A stretch of 64,000 nt of DNA, from positions 558,001 through 622,000 of the forward strand of contig NZ_JAHUZG010000001.1 in assembly GCF_019218285.1 (NCBI RefSeq), written 5' to 3'. Positions 34,286 to 43,035 of the stretch are shown here, one piece after another. The stretch's first letter is position 1. Each line of letters starts with the position of its first letter. A program made the position numbers and the translations under genes. This stretch comes from Antarctobacter sediminis. Lineage in GTDB: Bacteria > Pseudomonadota > Alphaproteobacteria > Rhodobacterales > Rhodobacteraceae. A model generated the notes under the pieces. That model was not told where the DNA came from. It made no database searches and saw only the letters and a list, made by a program, of their open reading frames with translations.

Positions 34286-35761
34286 ATGGGTGCCTACGAA
34301 GAATTGATGGCCTTCCAGCGCGAAACAGAGGCGCTGGCACAGGTCGCAGGGCGGTTGAGCTGGGATCAGGAGACCATGATGCCGCGGGGGGCGGCGGACC
34401 AGCGCAGTGACGAACGCGCGGCGATGGAGGCGGTGTTACACCAACGGCGCACCGACCCGCGGATCGGAGAGTGGCTTGAGGCCAGCGCAGAGGCCGCGCA
34501 GGATCCGGTTGCCAAGGCGCAACTGCGCCACATCCGCCGCAGCCATGAACGCAGCGTCCGCGTGCCCGAAAGATTGGCCTCGGAAATCGCGCGTATGGTC
34601 AGCCGCTGCCATGTCATCTGGGCCGAAGCCCGGGCCGATGACGATTTCGCGGCCTTTGCTCCCGCGCTGAAAGAGATCATCGCGCTGCGGCAGGAAGAAG
34701 GGGCGGCACTGGCTGCGGGTGGCGATGTCTATGACGCGCTGCTGGATGACTACGAGCCGGGTGCCAAGGCCGCAGATCTTGAGGCCATGTTCGGCGCATT
34801 GCGGCCGCGATTGGTGGCCCTGCGCGAGGCCGTTCTGGCTCAACCGCAACCGCAGGGTCTGAACGGAGCCTTCGATGAAGCCGGCCAGATGAAACTTGCC
34901 CGCCTGCTGGCCAAGACCTTTGGCTATGACATGAAACGCGGGCGCGTGGACAAGGCGGTGCATCCGTTCAGTTCGGGATCGGGCGATGATGTTCGCATCA
35001 CCACGCGGACCGTCGCGCTGGAGCCGTTCAACTGTTTCTATTCGACAATCCACGAGGTCGGCCACGCCAGCTATGAGCAGAACATCAACCCGGCGTATCG
35101 GTTGACCCCGCTGGGTGCGGGCGTGTCCATGGGTGTACACGAAAGCCAAAGCAGGATTTACGAGAACCAGATCGGGCGCTCTCGGGCGTTTACCGGTTGG
35201 CTGTACGGCCAGATGCGCGACACCTTTGGCGATTTCGGGATCGCGGACGAAGATGGATTTTATGCCGCGGTGAATCAGGTTCGGAACGGTTATATCCGCA
35301 CCGAGGCCGACGAATTGCAGTATAACCTGCATGTGCTCTTGCGGTTCGATCTGGAACGGGCGCTGATCTCGGGCGATCTGCTGGTCGATGATCTTGAAAC
35401 CGCGTGGAACGACCGGTTCCTTGCCGATTTCGGCTTTGCCGTCGACAAGCCTTCGGACGGCGTTTTGCAGGACGTCCATTGGTCCGCGGGACTGTTTGGC
35501 TACTTCCCGACCTATTCATTGGGCAATGTCTATGCGGGGTGCCTGTACAAGGCGCTGCGGGCGGCCGTTCCCGCGCTGGACGACCAGTTGGCGCAGGGCG
35601 ACACCTCTGGCGCGACGGGTTGGCTCAAGGAGAGCCTGCAACAGCATGGGGGTCTGTTCACCCCGCGCGAGGTGATTGAACGCGCCAGTGGGGCCGCCCC
35701 GTCCGAGGCCCCCTTGCTGGATTATCTCGAAGAGAAATTCTCGGGCCTCTACGGGCTTTGA
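34286..35761 (+). CDS. M32-family metallocarboxypeptidase
   Basis: 491 residues. The zinc motif HEVGH (in TIHEVGHASYEQN, near residue 256) and the following MGVHESQSRIYENQIGRS are diagnostic of M32 (thermostable carboxypeptidase 1/Taq type), as is the C-terminal YFPTYSLGNVYAGCLYKAL. It is cytoplasmic and removes C-terminal residues from peptides. Its ATG directly follows the ctaA stop. Confidence 0.94.
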   Translation: MGAYEELMAFQRETEALAQVAGRLSWDQETMMPRGAADQRSDERAAMEAVLHQRRTDPRIGEWLEASAEAAQDPVAKAQLRHIRRSHERSVRVPERLASEIARMVSRCHVIWAEARADDDFAAFAPALKEIIALRQEEGAALAAGGDVYDALLDDYEPGAKAADLEAMFGALRPRLVALREAVLAQPQPQGLNGAFDEAGQMKLARLLAKTFGYDMKRGRVDKAVHPFSSGSGDDVRITTRTVALEPFNCFYSTIHEVGHASYEQNINPAYRLTPLGAGVSMGVHESQSRIYENQIGRSRAFTGWLYGQMRDTFGDFGIADEDGFYAAVNQVRNGYIRTEADELQYNLHVLLRFDLERALISGDLLVDDLETAWNDRFLADFGFAVDKPSDGVLQDVHWSAGLFGYFPTYSLGNVYAGCLYKALRAAVPALDDQLAQGDTSGATGWLKESLQQHGGLFTPREVIERASGAAPSEAPLLDYLEEKFSGLYGL

Positions 35762-35882
35762 ACGTCTGTCTGGAAGGATTGGTTGCGCCACGGGTGATCC
35801 TGTGGCGCGATTTTTCCCGGTGACCCTGCACCCCGCCACATGTCAGATTTGTGACACCAAGGTGGAAAGGGGAGTAAACGCG

Positions 35883-36197
35883 ATGAAAACATTCATTGCC
35901 AGCGTGGCGCTATTGGCCGGATTGGCCCAAGGGGCGCAGGCGCAATCTACAACAGAGGCCCGTGTGCTGGGGCCGTCTGGCGTGCCGGTTTATACGGTGC
36001 AGGTTCTGGGGCAGGATGGTGTGACCTACAACTGCCGCCCGGAGACCGAACAGCGCGACGGGCAAGAGATCCGCTATTGCCGGCGCGTGGCGGGGGGCGG
36101 CGTAGTGTCCGGCGATCCCTTTCCAATCGGAGCGGGCGCCGTGATTGCAGGGGTTATCGCCTTGATTGCGGTGTCCTCGGCCTCGGGCACCGACTGA
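35883..36197 (+). CDS. Small exported protein of unknown function
   Basis: 104 residues: signal peptide (MKTFIASVALLAGLAQGAQA), a central part with two Cys (YNCRPETEQ, IRYCRRV) that could form a disulfide, and a hydrophobic C-terminal segment (GAGAVIAGVIALIAVSSAS), possibly a membrane anchor. ATG 35883 follows GGGGAGTAAACG. A bidirectional hairpin follows. No family recognised. Confidence 0.6.
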   Translation: MKTFIASVALLAGLAQGAQAQSTTEARVLGPSGVPVYTVQVLGQDGVTYNCRPETEQRDGQEIRYCRRVAGGGVVSGDPFPIGAGAVIAGVIALIAVSSASGTD

Positions 36198-36204
36198 TGG
36201 CAAA

Positions 36205-36233
36205 CGGGGCGGACCCTTTCGTGGTCCGCCCCG
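36205..36233. terminator. Bidirectional hairpin between convergent genes
   Basis: An 11-bp perfect stem (CGGGGCGGACC, 36205-36215, with 36223-36233) and loop ctttcgt lie between the small exported protein and the DoxX gene. Only short T-runs flank it. Confidence 0.6.
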
Positions 36234-36248
36234 ACAGGTCGCTCAGGT

Positions 36249-36659
36249 TCAGGCGCGCTGCGGCGCAGCCCCGCCCATCACGCGATCAAGAGACCAGTCG
36301 CCCGGACCGGCAATGGCCAGTGCAAGATAGCCACCGGTCAGCGCGATGTTCTTGAGGAACATGGTCATCTGCATCTGGTCGCCGGGCACGTAGTGATACA
36401 GCACGCCAGAGGCCAGTGAAAACAGGCCAAGCGCCAGCGCCGCAAGGCGGGTTTGAAAACCGACGATCAGGGCAAGGCCGCCGATGATTTCCAGCAGGAT
36501 CACGGGCCAGGCCAGAATGGCGGGCACACCGCCGCTGGCCATGTAACCGGCAAAGCCCTGCACATCGCCAAGCTTGCCGATCCCGGCCATCACAAACAAA
36601 ACGCCCAGCAGGATACGGGCGACGAGCAAACCGCTGGTTTGGGTCATTGAGGTGGACAT
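36249..36659 (-). CDS. DoxX-family membrane protein
   Basis: 136 residues with four hydrophobic helices and DoxX signatures (ARILLGVLFVMAGIGKL, AWPVILLEIIGGLALIVGF, then FLKNIALTGGYLALAIAG). ATG 36659 was chosen because GGAGATG lies just upstream; the frame is open to 36692. DoxX proteins are inner-membrane redox-associated subunits of varied roles. Function here unknown. Confidence 0.85.
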   Translation of the reverse strand: MSTSMTQTSGLLVARILLGVLFVMAGIGKLGDVQGFAGYMASGGVPAILAWPVILLEIIGGLALIVGFQTRLAALALGLFSLASGVLYHYVPGDQMQMTMFLKNIALTGGYLALAIAGPGDWSLDRVMGGAAPQRA

Positions 36660-36779
36660 GGTGCATCTCCTATTGGTCCGATGCACACCCACATAGCGAT
36701 CCCTGCGAAAATGAAACCTCGCGCTTTTTCACAGGATCTGTGCGCTTTCGGGCAAAGGAAACCCCTGTGCCCGATGCGT

Positions 36780-37355
36780 TTAGCCGTTGGGATAGATATA
36801 GGCCCTGCGCGCCGATTCCAGACCATCCAACCCGCGGTTGATGGCAGGAATGGCCCGGTTCATCATCGGTGTGACCTGCGGGTTCAGCGCGGCCCGGGCG
36901 GATTGCGACCCCGCGGCCTTAAGCAATTGGTAGGCCGCCTCGAAATCCGACGCTTGGCTGCGATAGGTTTCGACAAGCGCCCGCGCCTCGGAGAGGAACT
37001 TGGTCCGTCCGGCCACGCCGTCGTCTTCGTTGGCCAACCCGGCAATAACGTCAGTGGCCTTCGTCGCCTCGGTGGTCATGCTCTTGCCGCAGGTCTCACC
37101 AAAGAACAGGGCCACATTTGCGGTTGTGGCCTCTTGTTCGAAGGTTCCGGTGGTCAGGCCGATCATGTAGTCGGTGCAGCTGCGCGAATGACGGTCCATG
37201 GCGTTGATCGCCTTGACCACCTTGTTCGCGTCCGATTTGCGGAGGTTTTGCGCTTCGATCCGATTATTTTGCTGATACCGCTCATAGCGCGACACCATGA
37301 ACATGACGCCTGCCGCAAAAGCGGCAAGCGTGATCAGCAAGGACAGAATACGCAT
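36780..37355 (-). CDS. Membrane-anchored helical protein, unknown
   Basis: 191 residues: an N-terminal membrane anchor (LLITLAAFAAGVMFMVSRY) and an otherwise helical periplasmic part, with Cys in RSCTDYM and GETCGKSM. It lies 27 bp past gyrA on the same strand and may be transcribed with it. No family recognised. Confidence 0.6.
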   Translation of the reverse strand: MRILSLLITLAAFAAGVMFMVSRYERYQQNNRIEAQNLRKSDANKVVKAINAMDRHSRSCTDYMIGLTTGTFEQEATTANVALFFGETCGKSMTTEATKATDVIAGLANEDDGVAGRTKFLSEARALVETYRSQASDFEAAYQLLKAAGSQSARAALNPQVTPMMNRAIPAINRGLDGLESARRAYIYPNG

Positions 37356-37382
37356 TTACACAAACCCTTTTCAGTTCACTGG

Positions 37383-40121
37383 TTACTCAGAGGCGTTTTC
37401 TTCGCCGTCTTCGCCCTGGTCCGCGATCCATGCAACCGACACCACGGTTTCGCCGGCCCCGGTGTTAAAGACCTTGACCCCGCCGGCGCTGCGCGAGCGG
37501 AACGAAATCCCGTCCACCGGCACCCGGATCGACTGGCCCGTCGATGTGGCAAGCATGATCTGATCGTCCATTTCCACCGGGAAAGAGGCGACAATTTCAC
37601 CGCCGCGCATGGATTTCTCCCAAGCGGTCACACCCATGCCGCCACGGCCCCGGACCGGATAGTCGTGGCTGGAGGACAGTTTGCCCAAGCCTTTTGCGGT
37701 GATCGTCAGGATCAGGTTCTCTGCCGCCGACATTTCGGCATAGCGGTCCTGCGGCAGCGCGCTGTCGGCGTTGCCGTCTTCCTCTTCCGGTGCCTCGGCA
37801 TCATCGGTCAGACCGGCCATGGCGCGGCGCATCTTGAGGTAAGACGCACGTTCGTCAGACGAGGCATCGAAGTGCCGGATGATCGACATCGATACGACCT
37901 CGTCGCCATTCGACAGGCGGATACCGCGCACGCCGGTGGAATTGCGCGAGTTGAAGACACGCACCTCAGGCACCGGAAAGCGGATCGCACGGCCAGAGTT
38001 CGTCACCAGCATCACGTCGTCATCCTCGGAACAGATGCGCGCGTTGATCAGGCGGGTGTTCTCATCCTCACCTTCGAATTTCATCGCGATCTTGCCGTTG
38101 CGCATGACGTTGGTGAAATCCGACAACCGGTTGCGGCGGACGCTGCCCTTGGAGGTAGCAAAGACGATTTGCAGATCGTCCCATTCGCTTTCGTCGCGGT
38201 CGACCGGCATGATGGCGGCAATCGACACGCCCGCCGGGATCGGCAGGATATTGACGATGGCCTTGCCCTTGGACGTCCGTCCACCCAGCGGCAGGCGCCA
38301 AGTCTTGAGCTTGTAAACCATGCCTTCGGTGGTGAAGAACAACAGCTGCGTATGCGTGTTGGCGACGAAAAGCGTGGTCACCACGTCGTCGTCCTTGGTG
38401 GCCATGCCGGACAGCCCCTTGCCGCCGCGTTTTTGCGCGCGGAAGTCGGCCAGCGCGGTGCGCTTGATATAGCCGGATTGAGTGACCGTGACGACCATGT
38501 CCTCACGCTCGATCAGATCCTCGTCCTCCAGATCGCCAGCCCATTCGGTGATCTCGGTCCGGCGCGGCACGGCAAATTCATCGCGGATCGCGCGCATTTC
38601 GTCGCTGATGATCTGCATGATGCGTTCGCGCGACGACAGGATGTCGAGGTAGTCCTTGATCTTGGCAGCAAGGTCTTCCAGCTCGTCCGTGACTTCCTTG
38701 ACGCCCAGTTGGGTGAGGCGCTGCAACCGCAGTTCAAGGATTGCACGCGCCTGTGCCTCGGAGAGGTTATAGGTGCCGTCCTCGTTTTCGCGGTGGGTCG
38801 GATCGTCGATCAGCCGGATATACGGCAGGATTTCTTCGGCGGGCCAGCGGCGCTCCATCAGCTTTTCGCGGGCCTCGGCGGCGTCGGCGCTGGCACGGAT
38901 GGTGGCGACAACCTCATCCACGTTGGATACGGCAACCGCCAGTCCGCAAAGAATGTGCGAGCGTTCGCGGGCCTTGCGCAGCAGATAGGCGGTGCGGCGG
39001 GCAACCACATCCTCGCGGAAATCGATAAAGGCGCTGAGGAAACCGTACAGGGTCAATTGTTCCGGCTTGCCGCCGTTCAATGCCAGCATGTTGCAGCCAA
39101 AGCTGACCTGCATCGGCGTAAAGCGGAAAAGCTGGTTCAGCACAACTTCGCCGGTCGCATCGCGCTTGAGTTCGACAACCACGCGCACGCCGTCCCGGTC
39201 GGATTCGTCCTGTACGTGGGCGATGCCCTCGATCTTTTTGTCGCGGGCCGCTTCGGCGATCCGTTCGATCATCGTGGCCTTGTTCACCTGATAGGGGATC
39301 TCGTCGATGACGATGGCAAAGCGATCCTTGCGGATCTCCTCGATCCGGGTCTTGGCGCGGATGATGACGCTGCCGCGACCTTCGAGATAGGCCTTGCGCG
39401 CGCCGGAACGTCCAAGGATCACGCCGCCGGTCGGAAAATCCGGGGCGGGGATATAGTCGATCAATTCCTCGGTCGACAGGTCGGGGTTTTCGATCAAGGC
39501 CAGCGTGGCGTCGATGACTTCACCCAGGTTATGCGGCGGAATCCGGGTGGCCATGCCGACGGCGATGCCTTCGGCACCATTGACCAGCACGTTGGGATAG
39601 CGCGCCGGCAGGACCGTAGGTTCGCGTTCCTTGCCGTCATAGTTGTCTTGAAAATCGACGGTTTCCTTGTCGATATCCGCGAGCAGGGACAGCGCAGATT
39701 TCGCCAGACGGCTTTCGGTGTAACGCATCGCGGCCGGCGGATCGCCGTCCATCGAGCCAAAGTTGCCCTGTCCGTCGATCAGCGGCAGCGACATGGAGAA
39801 ATCCTGCGCCATGCGGACCAGCGCATCGTAAATCGCGGAATCGCCGTGGGGGTGATAGTTGCCCATCACCTCACCCACGGATTTCGCCGACTTCCGGTAG
39901 GCCTTGTCGGGCGTATAGTTGCCCTCGTACATGGCATATAGGATGCGGCGGTGCACAGGTTTTAGGCCGTCGCGCAGATCGGGGATCGCCCGGCTGACGA
40001 TCACGGACATGGCATAGTCGAGGTAGCTCGACTTCATCTCCGTTTCGATCGAGATCGAAGGACCGCGATACTCTGGCGGATTTTGTTCTGTATTTTCAGG
40101 TGTTTCTGGCGTGTCGCTCAC
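37383..40121 (-). CDS. gyrA: DNA gyrase subunit A
   Basis: 912 residues. The catalytic Tyr is Y134 ([14 protein letters not shown]). The quinolone-resistance region [10 protein letters not shown] (90-99) has Ser95 and Asp99, the wild-type residues matching E. coli S83/D87. The C-terminal beta-pinwheel carries the GyrA box-like [10 protein letters not shown], and an acidic insert ([14 protein letters not shown]) is present. The frame opens with GTG at 40121 and no strong ribosome site is visible. A 1086-codon antisense open frame over this gene is not real. Confidence 0.97.
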   Translation of the reverse strand: MSDTPETPENTEQNPPEYRGPSISIETEMKSSYLDYAMSVIVSRAIPDLRDGLKPVHRRILYAMYEGNYTPDKAYRKSAKSVGEVMGNYHPHGDSAIYDALVRMAQDFSMSLPLIDGQGNFGSMDGDPPAAMRYTESRLAKSALSLLADIDKETVDFQDNYDGKEREPTVLPARYPNVLVNGAEGIAVGMATRIPPHNLGEVIDATLALIENPDLSTEELIDYIPAPDFPTGGVILGRSGARKAYLEGRGSVIIRAKTRIEEIRKDRFAIVIDEIPYQVNKATMIERIAEAARDKKIEGIAHVQDESDRDGVRVVVELKRDATGEVVLNQLFRFTPMQVSFGCNMLALNGGKPEQLTLYGFLSAFIDFREDVVARRTAYLLRKARERSHILCGLAVAVSNVDEVVATIRASADAAEAREKLMERRWPAEEILPYIRLIDDPTHRENEDGTYNLSEAQARAILELRLQRLTQLGVKEVTDELEDLAAKIKDYLDILSSRERIMQIISDEMRAIRDEFAVPRRTEITEWAGDLEDEDLIEREDMVVTVTQSGYIKRTALADFRAQKRGGKGLSGMATKDDDVVTTLFVANTHTQLLFFTTEGMVYKLKTWRLPLGGRTSKGKAIVNILPIPAGVSIAAIMPVDRDESEWDDLQIVFATSKGSVRRNRLSDFTNVMRNGKIAMKFEGEDENTRLINARICSEDDDVMLVTNSGRAIRFPVPEVRVFNSRNSTGVRGIRLSNGDEVVSMSIIRHFDASSDERASYLKMRRAMAGLTDDAEAPEEEDGNADSALPQDRYAEMSAAENLILTITAKGLGKLSSSHDYPVRGRGGMGVTAWEKSMRGGEIVASFPVEMDDQIMLATSTGQSIRVPVDGISFRSRSAGGVKVFNTGAGETVVSVAWIADQGEDGEENASE

Positions 40122-40315
40122 GTAAGGGGCCTGTCGGTTTGTCTGCCATATCTTGTTGGAGGTCTTATATCAGAGACTATCTGTAGGGCGCAATGGCGGC
40201 ACGGGTCACGCAGTTTGGCAGCCAGCGGTGCACAGTGCTAACATGCTGTTTTTATTGAAAAGTAAACACTCGCTTGGCAGCATTTCGGAACGAGTTGTCA
40301 AAAGAGGTAAAAACG

Positions 40316-40585
40316 ATGCAGGAGTCCGAAACCGAACTGATGCTGAAGGGCTATGGGCTGACCACGGCGGAATTCTTCTACCGGATCCCGGATTACAGGA
40401 ACGTACTGAACACCTTCATCTGGCAAGAATACGATCTGGCGCCGGATCATCCCAAATTGTTCGAGTTTATCGAATTCTGGCGCGATGAGATCGAAGGACC
40501 GTTGCATTCGGTCCGCTTTACGCACCGCAAGATGATCTCGCCCGGGGAATGGCAGAACGTGGTTGGCGAGTTCCGCTATCATTGA
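40316..40585 (+). CDS. Usg-family protein
   Basis: 89 residues: LMLKGYGLTTAEFFYRIPDY, FIWQEYDLAPDHPKL and VRFTHRKMISPGEW match the alphaproteobacterial 'usg' protein first noted beside the Caulobacter trpFBA operon. Role unknown. ATG 40316 follows AGAGGTAAAAACG. It is divergent from gyrA across 194 bp. Confidence 0.85.
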   Translation: MQESETELMLKGYGLTTAEFFYRIPDYRNVLNTFIWQEYDLAPDHPKLFEFIEFWRDEIEGPLHSVRFTHRKMISPGEWQNVVGEFRYH

Positions 40586-40594
40586 GGAAGGGCA

Positions 40595-40617
40595 GGACCG
40601 GGACGTTGCCCCGGTCC
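40595..40617. terminator. Hairpin between convergent usg and SYLF genes
   Basis: GGACCGGG (40595-40602) pairs with CCCGGTCC (40610-40617). No long T-run follows. Confidence 0.5.
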
Positions 40618-40637
40618 GTTCGGATGTTTTGGGACGA

Positions 40638-41189
40638 TCAGGGAATGATGCGCGTGTATTTCACGCCTTCCAGCGTCGCGCCAACGCGCAGGCCGGCCTG
40701 ACCAAAGATCACCGCGATGACCGGCGCCAGCGACGTGGTGGTTTCCGCTGCCAGCGTTTCGCCGCGTTCAAGCACCGCGTATTCGAGGTTCGCACCGGCG
40801 GCAAAACCGGGCGACCGGCGGAAGGTTTGCAGCGCGTCATCGGTCATGAAGAACAGCACGTGCGAATATTGTTGCGCGCCAATCTGAAGCCCGCCCGAGG
40901 CCTTGGCGACCGAGTAGTAGTCTACCGAAGCGCCACCAACGCGCAGCGCGCCGCGGCCATAACCGCCACCAAAGCCCAGTCCGGCCTCGGTGACGACGGG
41001 CATCACCAACATGCCCACCGATTTCTCGGCAAGGCTGCGGGTGGCGGGGTAATCGCCGTAAAGCCGCGCCAGCGTCTGGTCCACACGCGCGTCGATCCGC
41101 GCGCCGCCATTGCTGCCGACGCCGTTGCAAGCGCCAAGCGCCAGGGTTGCGCCCAGTCCGAGGGTCACATTTCGTCTGTTGAGTGTCAT
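40638..41189 (-). CDS. SYLF/YSC84-domain lipoprotein
   Basis: 183 residues. The lipobox LALGAC gives a lipidated Cys near residue 21. The rest is a Ysc84/SYLF lipid-binding domain (AEKSVGMLVMPVVTEAGLGF, GGLQIGAQQYSHVLFFMTDD, then AVIFGQAGLRVGATLEG). Bacterial members are envelope lipoproteins of unclear function. ATG 41189 keeps the Tat/Sec-like leader TLNRRNVTLGLGATLALGAC. Confidence 0.82.
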   Translation of the reverse strand: MTLNRRNVTLGLGATLALGACNGVGSNGGARIDARVDQTLARLYGDYPATRSLAEKSVGMLVMPVVTEAGLGFGGGYGRGALRVGGASVDYYSVAKASGGLQIGAQQYSHVLFFMTDDALQTFRRSPGFAAGANLEYAVLERGETLAAETTTSLAPVIAVIFGQAGLRVGATLEGVKYTRIIP

Positions 41190-41298
41190 GGGTCCGCCTG
41201 TTCCTCGCATAGCCTCAGATCCGGCTGTCTCGCCGGTTGCGCGGCAATATAGGCACGGGGGCAGGGGATGTCACGAGATGTTGTGGCCCACCGGCAAG

Positions 41299-41324
41299 AG
41301 ATCGCGCGTCCGCTCGCGCGATCT
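41299..41324 (-). terminator. Hairpin downstream of hemB
   Basis: A 10-bp perfect stem AGATCGCGCG/CGCGCGATCT with a six-base loop begins 15 bases past the hemB stop. The flanking minus-strand sequence is only weakly T-rich. Confidence 0.55.
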
Positions 41325-41339
41325 TGACAGGCCGGTGAC

Positions 41340-42338
41340 TCAGCCGTTCAGCAAACGGGCGGCGGCGGGGGCGAAATAGGTCAGCACGCCGTCGCAACCT
41401 GCGCGTTTGAAGCTCATCAGGCTTTCCATCATGACCTTTTCGCCATCGACCCAGCCGCGCTCTCCGGCGCCTGCCAGCATCGCGTATTCACCTGAGACCT
41501 GGTAGGCAAAGGTCGGCGCGCCGAACATCTCCTTGGCGCGGCGGCAGATGTCCAGATAGGGCATCCCCGGTTTCACCATGACCATATCGGCGCCTTCGTT
41601 TAGATCGCGTGCAATCAGGCGCATGGCCTCGTCGGAATTGCCGGGGTCCTGCTGGTAGGTCTTCTTGTCGCCCTTCAACGCGCCCGAAGCGCCGACTGCA
41701 TCGCGGAACGGGCCGTAAAAGGCGCTGGCGTATTTCGCGGCGTAGGACAACAACAACACGTTCTGATGACCCGCGCTTTCCAACGCGTCGCGCAGCGCGC
41801 CGATGCGCCCGTCCATCATGTCCGATGGCCCGATGATGTCCGCGCCGGCGTCTGCCTGCGACAGCGCCTGTTTCACCAGTGCCTCGACCGTCCGGTCATT
41901 GACGATCTCGCCAGCTTCGACAAAGCCGTCGTGTCCGTTGATATTGTAGGGGTCCAGCGCCACATCGGTCATCACCGCGATGTTCGGCGCGGCGGCCTTG
42001 ATCGCCCGCGTGGCGCGGTTCGACAGGTTGTCCGGATTCCATGCCTCGGCGCAATCCTCGGTCTTGAGCGCGGGATCGGTATAGGGAAAGAGGCAGATTG
42101 CCGGGATGCCAAGCGCCTGTGCCTCGATTGCGGCCTCGGCCACTTTATCCACGGACAAGCGGTTCACGCCGGGCATCGAGGCAATGGGTTCCACCACGCC
42201 TTCTCCGTCCCGTACGAACACCGGCCAGATGAAATCCGCGGGGCTTAGCGTGGTTTCCTGCACCAGCGCGCGGATGGCGGGGGTGCGGCGCAGGCGGCGC
42301 AGGCGCGTGGCGGGAAAGGGGGCAAGGGTCGGCTGCAT
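41340..42338 (-). CDS. hemB: Delta-aminolevulinic acid dehydratase (porphobilinogen synthase)
   Basis: 332 residues. The two active-site lysines lie in SYAAKYASAFYGPFRDA and DMVMVKPGMPYLD. The metal-site region is DVALDPYNINGHDG, with Asp/Asn rather than the Cys-rich zinc site, so it is the Mg-type enzyme usual in alphaproteobacteria. It condenses two ALA molecules to porphobilinogen. ATG 42338 has GGAG six bases upstream. Confidence 0.95.
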   Translation of the reverse strand: MQPTLAPFPATRLRRLRRTPAIRALVQETTLSPADFIWPVFVRDGEGVVEPIASMPGVNRLSVDKVAEAAIEAQALGIPAICLFPYTDPALKTEDCAEAWNPDNLSNRATRAIKAAAPNIAVMTDVALDPYNINGHDGFVEAGEIVNDRTVEALVKQALSQADAGADIIGPSDMMDGRIGALRDALESAGHQNVLLLSYAAKYASAFYGPFRDAVGASGALKGDKKTYQQDPGNSDEAMRLIARDLNEGADMVMVKPGMPYLDICRRAKEMFGAPTFAYQVSGEYAMLAGAGERGWVDGEKVMMESLMSFKRAGCDGVLTYFAPAAARLLNG

Positions 42339-42461
42339 GGGGCGCTCCGTCATTGGTCGCGGACAGGGATGCACCCTGAGGCGCGCGCTTGTCCAGTCCC
42401 TGCCTCTGGGCATTTGGAATCCTGCGCGTTATGACGCTGGATACAGGCAAGGACAAAGAGC

Positions 42462-42983
42462 ATGGACTGGTACGATACCGTATTCGAACTGATCGATCTG
42501 CGGAGCTTTTCGAACCTGTGGTTCTGGATCGTTCTTGCGGTGCTGTGGTCATCGACCAGCCATTGGGTGCTGGGTGTGCCCTATGACATGGTGGCCCGCG
42601 CACGCCGTCACGGTGGACAGGCCGCGCAGGATCTTGAGGATCTTGTGCGGATCAACACCAACCGGTTGCTGTTCATCGTGGATGAGTCGGGCCTGTGGGT
42701 GGCGGCGATCGGATCGGCCTTTCTGACCGGGGCGGCGGTCCTTGGGTTCTGGTACTGGGTTGAATTCGCCCAGGCGGTGTTCCTGCTGGGGTGTCCCATG
42801 ACCATTGTCGGCCTGCTGAGCATCAATTCCGCACGCCGCATCCAGCTTGGCGAAGGCGAGGGCGAAGCGCTTTGGCGGCGGTTGCGCATTCACCGCACGC
42901 TGACCCAGCTGATTGGCATGGTGTCGATCTTCTGCACCGCGATGTGGGGCATGTACATGAACCTGACGGTGCTGGCCTTCTGA
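42462..42983 (+). CDS. Conserved Rhodobacterales membrane protein
   Basis: 173 residues with about four membrane helices (LWFWIVLAVLWSSTSHWVLG; LWVAAIGSAFLTGAAVLGFW; AQAVFLLGCPMTIVGLL; LIGMVSIFCTAMWGMYM) and a cytoplasmic loop with RINTNRLLFI. I recall close homologues being labelled 'component of SufBCD complex', but nothing in the sequence supports an Fe-S role. It lies 52 bp ahead of mfd and is likely co-transcribed. Confidence 0.7.
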   Translation: MDWYDTVFELIDLRSFSNLWFWIVLAVLWSSTSHWVLGVPYDMVARARRHGGQAAQDLEDLVRINTNRLLFIVDESGLWVAAIGSAFLTGAAVLGFWYWVEFAQAVFLLGCPMTIVGLLSINSARRIQLGEGEGEALWRRLRIHRTLTQLIGMVSIFCTAMWGMYMNLTVLAF

Positions 42984-43035
42984 TCGGGTGTCTTGCCGGT
43001 TGACGCTGCCCGCGCGGCGCGCCATTTGAGCCTTC

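Noticed and set aside
36681-39941. A 1086-codon open frame antisense to gyrA (and similar long antisense frames over the RTX genes, obgE-proB-proA and the solute-binding protein gene)
   Set aside because: They are high-GC shadow frames of confidently identified genes: composition is His/Arg/Gln-rich, no ribosome site or family motif is present, and their opposite strands encode well-conserved proteins.
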